Source: CAYVSF01 sp046482855 (GTDB lineage: Bacteria > Bacteroidota > Bacteroidia > Bacteroidales > UBA12077). From it: a stretch of 15,033 nucleotides of DNA. The stretch covers positions 1-15,033 of the forward strand of contig JAWOEH010000155.1 in NCBI GenBank assembly GCA_046482855.1. Direction: 5' to 3'. The translations under genes were made by a program, and so were the position numbers. This document shows, piece by piece, positions 1 through 7,610 of this stretch. Each line of letters begins with the position of its first letter. Position 1 is the stretch's first letter. The notes under the pieces are model-generated. The model made no database searches, was not told the DNA's origin, and was given only the letters and a program-made list of their open reading frames with translations.

Positions 1-476
1 TTTTTTCGCCTCTGCTTATTACCCTACGCTCGGTGCCTGTGGTTTCGTTTATCTTGCTGGCACTTATCTGGTTTTCGGTGGATGCCGTTCCCGTATTTAT
101 TGCCATACTTACCATGTTTCCCATGATGTGTATGTCCATTATCGATGGCATTCACTACGCCGACGAAGAGCTGACCACCATGGCCCGCGTATATGAGGTG
201 CCTCAAAATCGCATTATTCGTGAAGTGTACCTCCCTTCGCTAACGCCTTTTCTGTTCACGGGTATGTCCAATGCCATGGGCTTTGGCTGGCGGGCCATTA
301 TTATTGGGGAAGTGCTAAGTCAGCCGCAATGGGGCATTGGCTCAGCTATGCACACAGCACAAACCTTCCTGATGGTGAAGGAGGTGATAGCCTGGACGCT
401 GATTGCTGTAATGGTAAGTTTCCTTTTTGAACGTTTGATACGAACCCTCCAAAAAAGCACGATGACATGGCGATAA
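1..476 (+). CDS. ABC transporter permease, NitT/TauT (SsuC/TauC-like), 5' truncated by window
   Basis: Inner-membrane permease of a NitT/TauT-family importer; the substrate cannot be read from the sequence. The frame is open to the left edge (first full codon at base 3), so the gene begins outside the window and the GTG at 33 is not its start. At least three hydrophobic segments are visible: around VVSFILLALIWF, around VFIAILTMFPMMCMS, and near the C-terminus (AWTLIAVMVSFLF). Between them lies the cytoplasmic EAA-type coupling loop, reading EELTTMARVYEVPQNRIIRE then VYLPSL, which docks on the ATPase. The later segment IIIGEVLSQPQWGIGSAM matches the conserved region after the EAA loop in this family. 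Its 3' end overlaps the ATPase gene by 10 bases, so the two are translationally coupled. No substrate-binding protein is in view; it probably lies upstream. Confidence 0.9.
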   Translation, partial: FSPLLITLRSVPVVSFILLALIWFSVDAVPVFIAILTMFPMMCMSIIDGIHYADEELTTMARVYEVPQNRIIREVYLPSLTPFLFTGMSNAMGFGWRAIIIGEVLSQPQWGIGSAMHTAQTFLMVKEVIAWTLIAVMVSFLFERLIRTLQKSTMTWR

Positions 477-1189
477 AAACAGCTTACAAGTTGGAAGGGA
501 TAACCAGGCGCTATAAAGATCTTACCGTATACAAGGATTTTTCCTTTGTTTTTGAACGCAACCGCATAACTTCTATCCTCGGACCTTCAGGGTGTGGAAA
601 AACCACACTCCTGAACATGATTGCCGGAACCGACAAGCCGGATGCCGGAAAAATTGAGGGACGGGAGGGAGAGTCAGTCTCTTATATCTTTCAGGAGCCT
701 CGGTTGTTACCCTGGAAAACGGCGCGCGAAAATATGCTGTTTGTCTTACGTGCCAAGTACACACCCACGGAAGCCCGCCAATTGACCGACAAGTTTTTAT
801 CGTTGGTAAATTTGTACGAATATGCGGACTTTTATCCCCGACAATTGAGTGGGGGGATGCGGCAAAGGCTTAGTATTGCCCGCTCCTTTGCTTTTCCTTC
901 CGAGCTGATTTTGATGGACGAACCTTTCAAAGGGCTTGATTTCCGCTTGAAAGAGAACCTTATTGAGGCTTTCCGAAACCTGTGGGAGCACTATAAACGT
1001 ACCGTACTGTTTGTTACCCACGACATTGATGAGGCCTTGAAAATGGCGCATGAGCTGGTTATTTTCACACAACCCCCCGTGCAGGAGTATAAGCGAATTG
1101 ATTTGGCACAACAACTCAAAGGTCGAACCATTGAGGAGGAGAGCTACATACAGGTGAAGCGGGAAGTGATTGCGGCGCTTAATGACTAG
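467..1189 (+). CDS. ABC transporter ATP-binding protein (SsuB/TauB-like)
   Basis: ATPase partner of the overlapping permease, powering a NitT/TauT-type importer on the cytoplasmic face of the membrane. All nucleotide-binding motifs are present in a 240-residue protein of normal length: Walker A GPSGCGKTT (39-47), Q-loop FQEP with Q76, signature LSGGM (127-131), Walker B LILMDEP (147-153), D-loop GLD (156-158) and switch histidine H185 in VTHD. The Q-loop sequence FQEPRLLPW is typical of the sulfonate/taurine/nitrate group. The ATG at 467 lies within the last codons of the permease gene and gives a normal N-terminus. The substrate is undetermined: alkanesulfonate, taurine, nitrate and thiamine-precursor importers all share this ATPase type. 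Confidence 0.93.
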   Translation: MAIKTAYKLEGITRRYKDLTVYKDFSFVFERNRITSILGPSGCGKTTLLNMIAGTDKPDAGKIEGREGESVSYIFQEPRLLPWKTARENMLFVLRAKYTPTEARQLTDKFLSLVNLYEYADFYPRQLSGGMRQRLSIARSFAFPSELILMDEPFKGLDFRLKENLIEAFRNLWEHYKRTVLFVTHDIDEALKMAHELVIFTQPPVQEYKRIDLAQQLKGRTIEEESYIQVKREVIAALND

Positions 1190-1275
1190 AGGCACGATGA
1201 GATCTTGGTAAACAAAAAGTTATCCCGGTTGTTGATTATACGTACTTTATTGCTATAATTTTAAAATAAATTGTA

Positions 1276-1336
1276 GTAACAGAAGGAATGCTTTCGATTA
1301 AAGGAAACAGCTATAAATAAGTATTCTTTCTGTTAC
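1276..1336. repeat. Long inverted repeat / hairpin, 18-bp arms
   Basis: The left arm GTAACAGAAGGAATGCTT (1276-1293) pairs with the right arm AAGTATTCTTTCTGTTAC (1319-1336) over all 18 positions, two of them G-U in RNA, around a 25-base loop. It starts 86 bases after the ABC ATPase stop and ends 74 bases before the small membrane protein. It is not followed by a T-tract, so it is a weak match to an intrinsic terminator. It could be an RNA-processing or mRNA-stabilising structure ending the ABC operon, or a short palindromic repeat element. The rest of 1190-1410 is AT-rich and holds no gene I can support. Confidence 0.7.
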
Positions 1337-1410
1337 AAAAGTTTGCAAGAGTATATTTTTCCTTATTTAGGAGCTAACTAGGATGAAATTGTAACCCTAA
1401 AATAGATATT

Positions 1411-1617
1411 ATGAGAATTGCAGGAATTATTTTGCTGGTAATTGGAATTATTGGAACCCTTTATTATGGTTTTGAAGCTTTAAACAATTCCGAAACGGTA
1501 AGTGCCTTTGGTGTAGATGTTGCCGTTAGTTCGGCAAATTGGACCCCGGTAATTGTTAGTGCCTTGGTCTTACTTGTGGGTATCTTTCTGACATCCCGTT
1601 CTAAACGAACACGATAA
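1411..1617 (+). CDS. Small two-helix membrane protein, unknown function
   Basis: A 68-residue protein with two hydrophobic helices, about residues 3-22 (IAGIILLVIGIIGTLYYGF) and 45-61 (WTPVIVSALVLLVGIFL), joined by a polar loop and ended by a basic tail SRSKRTR. The basic tail suggests a cytoplasmic C-terminus, and with two helices the N-terminus would also be inside. I do not recognise the family with confidence; it resembles the many short inner-membrane proteins of unknown function in Bacteroidota. It stands alone, 221 bases after the ABC operon and facing the minus-strand thioredoxin gene. The ATG start is followed at once by the first helix, which supports it. I saw no clear -7 box in front of it. 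Confidence 0.72.
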   Translation: MRIAGIILLVIGIIGTLYYGFEALNNSETVSAFGVDVAVSSANWTPVIVSALVLLVGIFLTSRSKRTR

Positions 1618-1731
1618 CCCTCATACTCTTTTGTCCGTTAACTATAGAATTTAAAAGGTTTCTAAAAAAAATTCGAAGAATACATAAAGAGAGAGCTGTC
1701 CAAAAAGTAAAGGATTAAACACATTTGCGCT

Positions 1732-1860
1732 TTATTCTTTAAGCCGCTCTTTGTATTCCTGTTTGCCGTTTATATAGGTTTTTATGCCTTTGTTATACAG
1801 CCTTTTATAGCATTTCAAAGTAGCACTAAATACACACAAGTATTTGGTGCTACTTTTTTT
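1732..1860 (-). pseudogene. Possible C-terminal remnant of a transposase-like ORF
   Basis: Read on the minus strand, one frame stays open through this stretch and ends at the TAA at 1732-1734. Its last residues are GIKTYINGKQEYKERLKE, a charged protein-like tail with no start codon or upstream domain attached. About 25 bases beyond the stop lies GAGAGCTGTCCAAAAAGT (1691-1708), which resembles the terminal inverted repeats of some insertion sequences. A loosely matching sequence in the opposite orientation lies at 1852-1870. A decayed, internally deleted insertion sequence end is my best reading, but I cannot name the family. The stretch also contains the terminator hairpin, so chance is possible. 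Bases 1618-1690 show nothing I can support. Confidence 0.3.
1817..1860. terminator. Intrinsic terminator hairpin, 17-bp stem
   Basis: The left arm AAAGTAGCACTAAATAC (1817-1833) pairs with the right arm GTATTTGGTGCTACTTT (1840-1856), with one G-T pair and a 6-base loop, then a T-run to 1860. It starts 17 bases past the end of the minus-strand thioredoxin gene, and its A-rich outer left arm gives U residues on that strand too. It can therefore end transcription in both directions. It would also stop read-through from the small membrane protein gene about 200 bases upstream. Confidence 0.75.
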
Positions 1861-1873
1861 GATAGCCTCTTTA

Positions 1874-2413
1874 CTATTTCAGCAAGCTGTCGATATGTCC
1901 TTTGAGTTTATTAAAGTCCTCTTCGGTGTAGCCGGAACATTGGTAAACGATCTTTCCGGTGGTATCCAGCAAGATATTTCGGGGAATATACTTTTCGGCA
2001 TACAAGGCATAGATGCTGCGGTCGGGGTCAGGATAAACAGGAAAAGTATACCCTTTCTTGTCGATGAAGGCCTGCATCTCTTCGGCTGTGTGTTCACGAC
2101 CAAAGGCCAGCACCACAAAGTTGTCATCTTTATGTTTCTGCCAAATTTCTGCTTCCAGGGCAGGCATCTCCTTCATACAGCTACCACACCAGGTGGCAAA
2201 AAAGTTCAGTAATACTACTTTCCCTTGGTAATCAGTAAGTTGTTTTTCATCACCCGCTAGAGTTTGGAACGAAAAGTCGGGTGCTTGTTGACCCACTTTT
2301 GTGAGGGTTGAAGCTTCCTGGTCGTCTTTGGCATCGGTGTTTTGCTGTGGGTTATTTTTGCATTGTGTAAATAATGCTACTACCAGTAATAAAGCGATAA
2401 TTTTTGTTTGCAT
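1874..2413 (-). CDS. TlpA-like thioredoxin-fold lipoprotein (thiol-disulfide oxidoreductase)
   Basis: A periplasmic, membrane-anchored thiol-disulfide oxidoreductase of the TlpA/ResA/AhpC-TSA group, 179 residues. The N-terminus is a lipoprotein signal with lipobox LFTQC and lipidated C18, then a flexible Asn/Gln/Asp-rich linker to about residue 37. The thioredoxin domain follows: VGQQAPDFSFQTLAG entry, redox motif WCGSC (C76 and C79) after LLNFFAT, and cis-proline P144 in YIPRN. In this family the two cysteines reduce disulfides of apocytochromes or other envelope proteins; the partner here is unknown. The ATG at 2413 places the signal peptide correctly. The gene is transcribed divergently from the M14 peptidase gene, with a candidate -7 box about 38 bases upstream. 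A hairpin terminator follows directly. Confidence 0.92.
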   Translation of the reverse strand: MQTKIIALLLVVALFTQCKNNPQQNTDAKDDQEASTLTKVGQQAPDFSFQTLAGDEKQLTDYQGKVVLLNFFATWCGSCMKEMPALEAEIWQKHKDDNFVVLAFGREHTAEEMQAFIDKKGYTFPVYPDPDRSIYALYAEKYIPRNILLDTTGKIVYQCSGYTEEDFNKLKGHIDSLLK

Positions 2414-2450
2414 AGGATTGAATTTAAGATAAACTGCTCTTTAATTCGTA

Positions 2451-2458
2451 CAAAAATA
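2451..2458 (-). promoter_or_regulatory. Candidate Bacteroidota -7 box for the thioredoxin lipoprotein gene
   Basis: On the minus strand these bases read TATTTTTG, an exact fit to the Bacteroidota -7 consensus TAnnTTTG, 38 bases upstream of the ATG at 2413. The -33 region, about 20 bases further upstream, is AT-rich but has no clear TTTG. The fit is by eye only. Confidence 0.45.
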
Positions 2459-2527
2459 ATCACTTATTTTAATTGAAGGCATTAAACGAAAATTCTTTAA
2501 AAACATCTTTATAGAAACCAGAACCAT

Positions 2528-2535
2528 TACTTTTG
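2528..2535 (+). promoter_or_regulatory. Candidate Bacteroidota -7 box for the M14 peptidase gene
   Basis: The bases read TACTTTTG, an exact fit to TAnnTTTG, 35 bases upstream of the ATG at 2570. A CTTTA at about 2507-2511 lies near the expected -33 position. The 156-base divergent gap therefore seems to carry one promoter for each direction. Assignment is by eye. Confidence 0.45.
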
Positions 2536-2569
2536 GGTTTATTGTAAAGATCCTTAACCTACTAATTAC

Positions 2570-4342
2570 ATGACACGTTATCTTTTTGTTCCTTTATTGG
2601 CGGCATTTACCTTAATATTTGGCTGCACAAAATCCCTTCCTGAGGCTGATTTGTTTCAACTCAACTATGAGGAAGGCCAATCGGTTTCTTACAACCAGTT
2701 AATTCAATACTACCAGATGCTTGACGAAGCTTACCCTCAGGCCCGGTTAATAGAGGCCGGCCTTACGGATGTGGGAAAGCCTCTGCATCTGTTTATTCTT
2801 TCGTCCGAGGGGGCTTTTACTCCGGAAAAAGCACAGCAGCTCGGTAAGCCTGTTGTACTCATCAACAATGGTATACATCCGGGCGAGCCTTGCGGCATAG
2901 ATGCCAGCTTGCAGTTTGCACAGGATGTTTTACGCAATAAGGACGAGATGGGGCAACTCCTTCGGGAGGTGACGTTGGTAATTGTGCCTGTTTACTCGGT
3001 GGGTGGTATGTTGAAACGTTCAGAATATATTCGCACTAACCAGCTTACCCCCGATGCTTGTGGACGAAGAGGAAATGCCCAAAATCTGGATCTGAACCGC
3101 GATTTTGCCAAGCAGGACTCACGAAACGCACGCACGTTGGCGCGGGTATTTCAGCAATGGCAGCCGGCTGTATTTCTGGATACCCATACTACCAACGGAT
3201 CCGACCACCAGCATACCATTACGCTCATTCCTGTTCAGCCCAGCTCTGTTAACCAAGCACTGGAGCCACTGCTGCGTGATACATTACTGCCGGAGTTGTA
3301 CGCCGGTATGCGCGAAACTCCTTATGAGATGATTCCTTATGTGATGTTTGACAATGAGGATCCTACCCATGGTATTATTAGTTACATGCAAACCCCACGG
3401 GTCTCTACCGGCTATGCCAATTTGTTTAATGTTATCAGTTATATGACCGAAAATCATGTGTATAAACCTTTTGCCGATCGCGTAAAGTCGGTATATCTGT
3501 TTATGCATAAGCTAACCCAACAAACTGCCGAACATGCCGAAGCTATACTGGCAGCACGCAAACGAGCTGATGATCTTACCCGAAAACAAAAAGAGTATGT
3601 ATTTTCCTATGAACTGGATACTACTCAATGGCGTTCTTTAACCTTCCGAGGCTACGAGAGAGGTATGGTAACCAGTCAGCTTACTGGCCTGACCTATCGC
3701 GGTTATGATCATAATCAGCCCTATACCCAAGAGGTGCCTTTTTACGATGTTTATCATGCAAAGCAGCGCGTGGTGGCTCCGAAATTTTATGTGGTGCCTC
3801 AGGCATGGGAACAGGTGGTAGAGCGGTTGAAGGTAAATGGCGTAAAGATGGAGCGATTGCAAAATGATACCCTTATCGATACCGATCTTATTTATGTAAC
3901 CGAGCACGATCATTATCCCTCATCCTATAATGGGCGGTATTATCATCATAAGGTGGAGACCGAATTACGGCGTGAACCCATCCGGCTTTATGCTGGTGAT
4001 TACCTGATTGCTGTGAACCAGGTAACTAACCGTTACATTGTGCAAATGTTGGAACCCAAAGCACCGGATTCGTTTTTTCGTTGGGGCTTTTTTGATGCCT
4101 GCCTCGAAGCCCGTGACTGGAATAACGCGCGTTCTTCATTTGAACCCAATGCATTGAAATATCTGGAAGAGCATCCTGCATTGAAGCAGGCTTTTGAGAA
4201 AAAGCGCAGAGAAGATAAAACCTTCGCCCAGGATCATCAGGCACAGTTAGCCTATATTTTTGAGCAGTCTCCTTGGTCGCATCGAATTGTGGGGCGTTAT
4301 CCGGTAGTACGAATTCAGCATTCATTACCAATACAAGAGTAA
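2570..4342 (+). CDS. M14 family zinc carboxypeptidase, lipoprotein
   Basis: A cell-envelope metallopeptidase expected to remove C-terminal residues or cleave peptidoglycan-type peptides using one zinc ion. It has 590 residues and starts with a lipoprotein signal (lipobox LIFGC, C19). The M14 catalytic set is complete: zinc ligands H103 and E106 in HPGE and H206 in DTHTTNG, substrate-carboxylate residues N176-R177 in LDLNRDF, and a likely catalytic glutamate E294 in MTENH. The peptidase domain spans roughly residues 40-320. The remaining 270 residues are a second domain that I do not recognise, perhaps a beta-rich accessory region typical of large Bacteroidota M14 proteins. The GAxxW-type specificity determinants cannot be read reliably, so the substrate is open. 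It is a single gene, ending at a shared terminator facing the GH2 gene. Confidence 0.88.
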   Translation: MTRYLFVPLLAAFTLIFGCTKSLPEADLFQLNYEEGQSVSYNQLIQYYQMLDEAYPQARLIEAGLTDVGKPLHLFILSSEGAFTPEKAQQLGKPVVLINNGIHPGEPCGIDASLQFAQDVLRNKDEMGQLLREVTLVIVPVYSVGGMLKRSEYIRTNQLTPDACGRRGNAQNLDLNRDFAKQDSRNARTLARVFQQWQPAVFLDTHTTNGSDHQHTITLIPVQPSSVNQALEPLLRDTLLPELYAGMRETPYEMIPYVMFDNEDPTHGIISYMQTPRVSTGYANLFNVISYMTENHVYKPFADRVKSVYLFMHKLTQQTAEHAEAILAARKRADDLTRKQKEYVFSYELDTTQWRSLTFRGYERGMVTSQLTGLTYRGYDHNQPYTQEVPFYDVYHAKQRVVAPKFYVVPQAWEQVVERLKVNGVKMERLQNDTLIDTDLIYVTEHDHYPSSYNGRYYHHKVETELRREPIRLYAGDYLIAVNQVTNRYIVQMLEPKAPDSFFRWGFFDACLEARDWNNARSSFEPNALKYLEEHPALKQAFEKKRREDKTFAQDHQAQLAYIFEQSPWSHRIVGRYPVVRIQHSLPIQE

Positions 4343-4389
4343 ATTATTTATTCGTTTTTGTGGATTTGAAACTCCCCTTTGGGAGAGAA

Positions 4390-4421
4390 ATTAGGGCCCT
4401 ACGGTTTGGTAGGGCCCTAAT
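4390..4421. terminator. Bidirectional terminator between convergent genes
   Basis: A perfect 13-bp inverted repeat: ATTAGGGCCCTAC (4390-4402), loop GGTTTG, GTAGGGCCCTAAT (4409-4421). It sits 47 bases after the M14 peptidase stop and only 2 bases beyond the GH2 stop codon, so one GC-rich hairpin serves both converging genes. On the plus strand it is followed by CTTTATT. A smaller hairpin, CTCCC-CTTT-GGGAG, lies at 4372-4385 just before it. Confidence 0.85.
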
Positions 4422-4423
4422 CT

Positions 4424-7400
4424 TTATTCCCATTGGTAAAAGAGGTCGTATTTGATATCCGGCACGTAAGGACTCATGATAAATTCGTATTGATAAGTGC
4501 CATAAGGCAACAGATAAGGGGGCATGGGCTTACCTTTATTAATTACTGTACTGCCTACGCCCATCTGACCAAAATCCAGGTGTACTTCAATGTAGTTTTT
4601 ATGCTTTACCTCATTGCTATGTTTGTTTGCTTTTCCTGTGGAGGGAAAGAAATCTTCCATAGCATAGGGCATCGCTGAGAAAGAGAGGGGTTGGGGTGAA
4701 GCCATGTACAGTCCTTCCAAGCCTGTTGTTAGTTGTAACCAACGAACCTGAGTTCGGTAACCATTTTCCTGTGGACGAACATAATTTACCGAGGTATTGT
4801 TGGTACTTAGTTCATGCACATCAATAAGGGCAGCAGAGCGCCGGTCAGAATAATTTTCGTCGGGCCCGCGGCCATACCATTTGAGTTGGTTATACCTTGG
4901 CATTATGCGCCAGCGTAAACCTATACGCGGAAGTTCAGGAATTGCAGCTTGTTGCGCTGCCAGGCTGTCTGCTGCAAGGGGCTGAAAGGTATAGCTTATG
5001 TGTAAACGGCCTTTTGTAATTAGCTTGTACTCTAGGGTTAACATGGCTAGTGCGGGCTCCAGAAAATATGTGCTTTTTACTGAAAAAGAAGCGCTGTCGG
5101 TGTTATAAGTAAATGCTTGCAATTCGAGTGTATCAGACGCATCTTTCCAGATAGCACAACGTTTCGGCATATCGCTGGCGATATCGTTGTCGGTAGGAGC
5201 GCGCCAAAAGTTTGGTGTTATACCTTTCATTAATAGTTGTTCTCCTTGCCAGGCTAGCTCTTGTAATTTTCCGTTTTGTTTATTCCAACTGAATGTACTC
5301 TCCCCGGAGGCAACTCTCAACAGCGTATCGGAATCTTCTTTCAAGTGCCACTCTTTAGCCAGTGAGTAACTTGCTTCTAAATTCCCTTGTGTTAAGGATA
5401 ATTGCTCTTCGGCTAATTTGGTACCTTCGGGTAAGAGGCCACTGCCGTTACGTAAGCGGCCTTCAAAAACTACCGTGTATTCGCCCGGTTCAGCAAGCTC
5501 CCGCGTAATGGGAAGATTTATTCTTTGAGTGCCATAGGGTTGCGTGTTCAGGTAAAAATTCCCTTTTTGCAGCACACTGCCCTCTTTTTTTAAGTACCAG
5601 TAAAACATAAAATACTTCAATGAAAGAAAATCATGTTCATTTTTTACTTCAAAGTGACCTTTGCCTGCATCAATAGCCTTAAAAGAGATGGGCTGATACA
5701 TTTTTTTCACTTCGTAAAATGCTGGTTTAGGTGTTCGGTTAGGCAGTAAAATTCCGGTTAAAAGTCCGTGGCTATTTACAGTTGTGTTGCCAAAATCTCC
5801 TTCATAGGCAAAGTATGAGCTTCCATCGTCGGCAACCTCAGTTAGTCCTTGATCAATCCAGTTGGCCAGCATGCCTCCCTGCAGCTGGTTATGTTTTTTT
5901 ACTATTTCCCAATAAGCATCCAAATTGCCGGTACTGTTTCCTTTGGAAAGTGCATAGGCACTCATAATCAGAGGAAGATTCCGGGGGGTGGCAGCAAAAG
6001 CCTCCAGACTGTCGGGGGAGTAAAACCGGGGACTGAACAGATCAGTTTTGTTTGTTTTGTGGGTATTTTCAGCTTGAATCGGACGACTTTTGTCCTTTCC
6101 CTTTAACCATCTGTAAAGATCGGCAACGTGTGGATCGTGATCTGTTTCACGGCCCAAAGACCAAATAATAATGCTGGGGTGATTTCTGTCGCGCAAGTAC
6201 ATGCGCTTTACCCGTTCCAGCTTGGCCTCTTTTAGGTTTATAGTCGTGTCTGGCAAACCTGTTTTTGGGGGTTCACTGATGTTGGGTTCGCTAATGACAT
6301 ATAGCCCATAAATGTCGCACAAGTCATACCATCTTTTGTCGTTGGGATAATATTCGGAACGTACTGTATTTACATTGGCAGCTTTTAACATGCGCATGTC
6401 ATCAATCATGGTCTGCAAATCGATGGCATGGCCTTTTTGGGGATGATGCTCCGGTCGGTTTACCCCTTTTAATAATACGGGGATGCCGTTAACCATCAGC
6501 TGTCCTTCCTGCACCTTTATTTCCCGAAAGCCCACATGTGTACGTACCGTTTCGATGTAGCGTGCACCTCGCCGCAGCTGGATATCCAGATTGTAGAGGT
6601 TAGGTGTTTCCGCCGTCCAGAGCCAGATTTTTTTCAATTGTTTTTTGAAAGATACATGCCATACAGAATCAGCAGTTTGAGGGATTTCTTTCACTTCGTT
6701 ATACACAGCATTTCCTTCGGGCGAATAGAGTGTCAGGGCAATTAGATAGCGTTTACGTGTTTTGGGAAGATGGTTTCGTACCGTGAAGTCAATGGCAAAA
6801 GTGCCCGATTTAAAGTTTTTATCAAGATCCGTGTCAACGTGATAATCCCAAATATGCACTTTGGGCTTTGCATACATAAAAACACTGCGCTCAATGCCGC
6901 TCAGGTGCCAGGTGTTTTGAGCTTCCAGTAAACTTGCGTCTGACCAACGTACAACCTTTATAGCCAATACGTTGTTTTTGTCCTGCAAGTAAGGGGTTAT
7001 GTTAAACTCTGCCGGGAGTTTGCTATCCTGGCTGTAGCCAATAAAATGGCCATTGAGCCAAATGGAAAAGGCTGAACTTACGCTCCCAAAAAAGAGGTAA
7101 ACTTCTTTATCGTCCCACTTTCTGGGTAAATCAAATTGTTTTCGGTAAAGTCCGGTTGGATTGTAATGGGTAGGAGGACTTATGGATTCACCAGAGGTTT
7201 GCCATGCAATGTTGTGCCCGGCATAGATAGGCGTTCCATAACCGTTAAGCTCCCAATTGGCGGGTACTTCAATGGTTCCCCAGTCATCAGTGTTGTATTC
7301 TGGTGCGTGAAAATTATCAGGGCACTCAAACGGGTTAGAATAAAAATAAAATTGCCATTCACCTCGTAAATCTTTAAAATACCGGGAGTCTACAGCTGAA

Positions 7401-7540
7401 TAATCATCTGTTTCTAAGGGTAGTACCTGCGCATGGGCAGGCTCTTTTTGTATGGACAGAACCGTTGGATCTTGCCAGGACTCCTGAGCAAGACCTTGAA
7501 AAAAGTGAAAAAATAGCAAGATACTGATGAGCGTGCGCAT
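4424..7540 (-). CDS. Secreted glycoside hydrolase family 2 protein (LacZ-like) lacking the catalytic nucleophile
   Basis: A 1038-residue protein with the full five-domain LacZ layout: signal peptide ending near GLAQ (1-19), sugar-binding jelly roll (about 50-230), Ig-like domain (about 235-340), TIM barrel (about 345-620), second Ig-like domain (about 630-725) and C-terminal beta-sandwich (about 745-1030). Framework motifs are well kept, e.g. RDRNHPSIIIWSLG, the LQGG segment before WIDQ, and YEGDFG. The active site is not. Against E. coli LacZ as I recall it, the acid/base E461 is kept (E465), but the nucleophile E537 is A528. The Mg ligands E416 and H418 are S422 and P424. H357, H391, H540, W568, N604 and W999 align with P363, Y397, L531, A559, T595 and N1001. 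A normal retaining beta-galactosidase reaction is therefore unlikely. It may be a sugar-binding pseudoenzyme or use another mechanism. No SusC/SusD pair or other glycosidase lies nearby. Confidence 0.9.
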   Translation of the reverse strand: MRTLISILLFFHFFQGLAQESWQDPTVLSIQKEPAHAQVLPLETDDYSAVDSRYFKDLRGEWQFYFYSNPFECPDNFHAPEYNTDDWGTIEVPANWELNGYGTPIYAGHNIAWQTSGESISPPTHYNPTGLYRKQFDLPRKWDDKEVYLFFGSVSSAFSIWLNGHFIGYSQDSKLPAEFNITPYLQDKNNVLAIKVVRWSDASLLEAQNTWHLSGIERSVFMYAKPKVHIWDYHVDTDLDKNFKSGTFAIDFTVRNHLPKTRKRYLIALTLYSPEGNAVYNEVKEIPQTADSVWHVSFKKQLKKIWLWTAETPNLYNLDIQLRRGARYIETVRTHVGFREIKVQEGQLMVNGIPVLLKGVNRPEHHPQKGHAIDLQTMIDDMRMLKAANVNTVRSEYYPNDKRWYDLCDIYGLYVISEPNISEPPKTGLPDTTINLKEAKLERVKRMYLRDRNHPSIIIWSLGRETDHDPHVADLYRWLKGKDKSRPIQAENTHKTNKTDLFSPRFYSPDSLEAFAATPRNLPLIMSAYALSKGNSTGNLDAYWEIVKKHNQLQGGMLANWIDQGLTEVADDGSSYFAYEGDFGNTTVNSHGLLTGILLPNRTPKPAFYEVKKMYQPISFKAIDAGKGHFEVKNEHDFLSLKYFMFYWYLKKEGSVLQKGNFYLNTQPYGTQRINLPITRELAEPGEYTVVFEGRLRNGSGLLPEGTKLAEEQLSLTQGNLEASYSLAKEWHLKEDSDTLLRVASGESTFSWNKQNGKLQELAWQGEQLLMKGITPNFWRAPTDNDIASDMPKRCAIWKDASDTLELQAFTYNTDSASFSVKSTYFLEPALAMLTLEYKLITKGRLHISYTFQPLAADSLAAQQAAIPELPRIGLRWRIMPRYNQLKWYGRGPDENYSDRRSAALIDVHELSTNNTSVNYVRPQENGYRTQVRWLQLTTGLEGLYMASPQPLSFSAMPYAMEDFFPSTGKANKHSNEVKHKNYIEVHLDFGQMGVGSTVINKGKPMPPYLLPYGTYQYEFIMSPYVPDIKYDLFYQWE

Positions 7541-7586
7541 AATTATTCTTCTGATTTGTGGGTGTTCTATATATATCTATGCAGAG

Positions 7587-7610
7587 GTTAATGTGTTTAA
7601 ACAAATTAAC
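7587..7610. promoter_or_regulatory. 24-base near-perfect palindrome, candidate operator
   Basis: The halves GTTAATGTGTTT (7587-7598) and AAACAAATTAAC (7599-7610) are inverted copies differing at one position, centred on TTTAAA. The site lies 47-70 bases upstream of the GH2 start and 84-107 bases upstream of the MobA-FdhD start, inside the divergent promoter region. Its size and symmetry fit a binding site for a dimeric regulator. On the minus strand it contains TAATTTG, an imperfect -7 box for the GH2 gene. No regulator gene is in the window. Confidence 0.5.

Noticed and set aside
1844..2212. Plus-strand 122-codon ORF opposite the thioredoxin gene
   Set aside because: It is the complement of the TlpA-like gene, whose WCGSC motif and lipoprotein signal are clear on the minus strand; the plus-strand peptide shows no domain.
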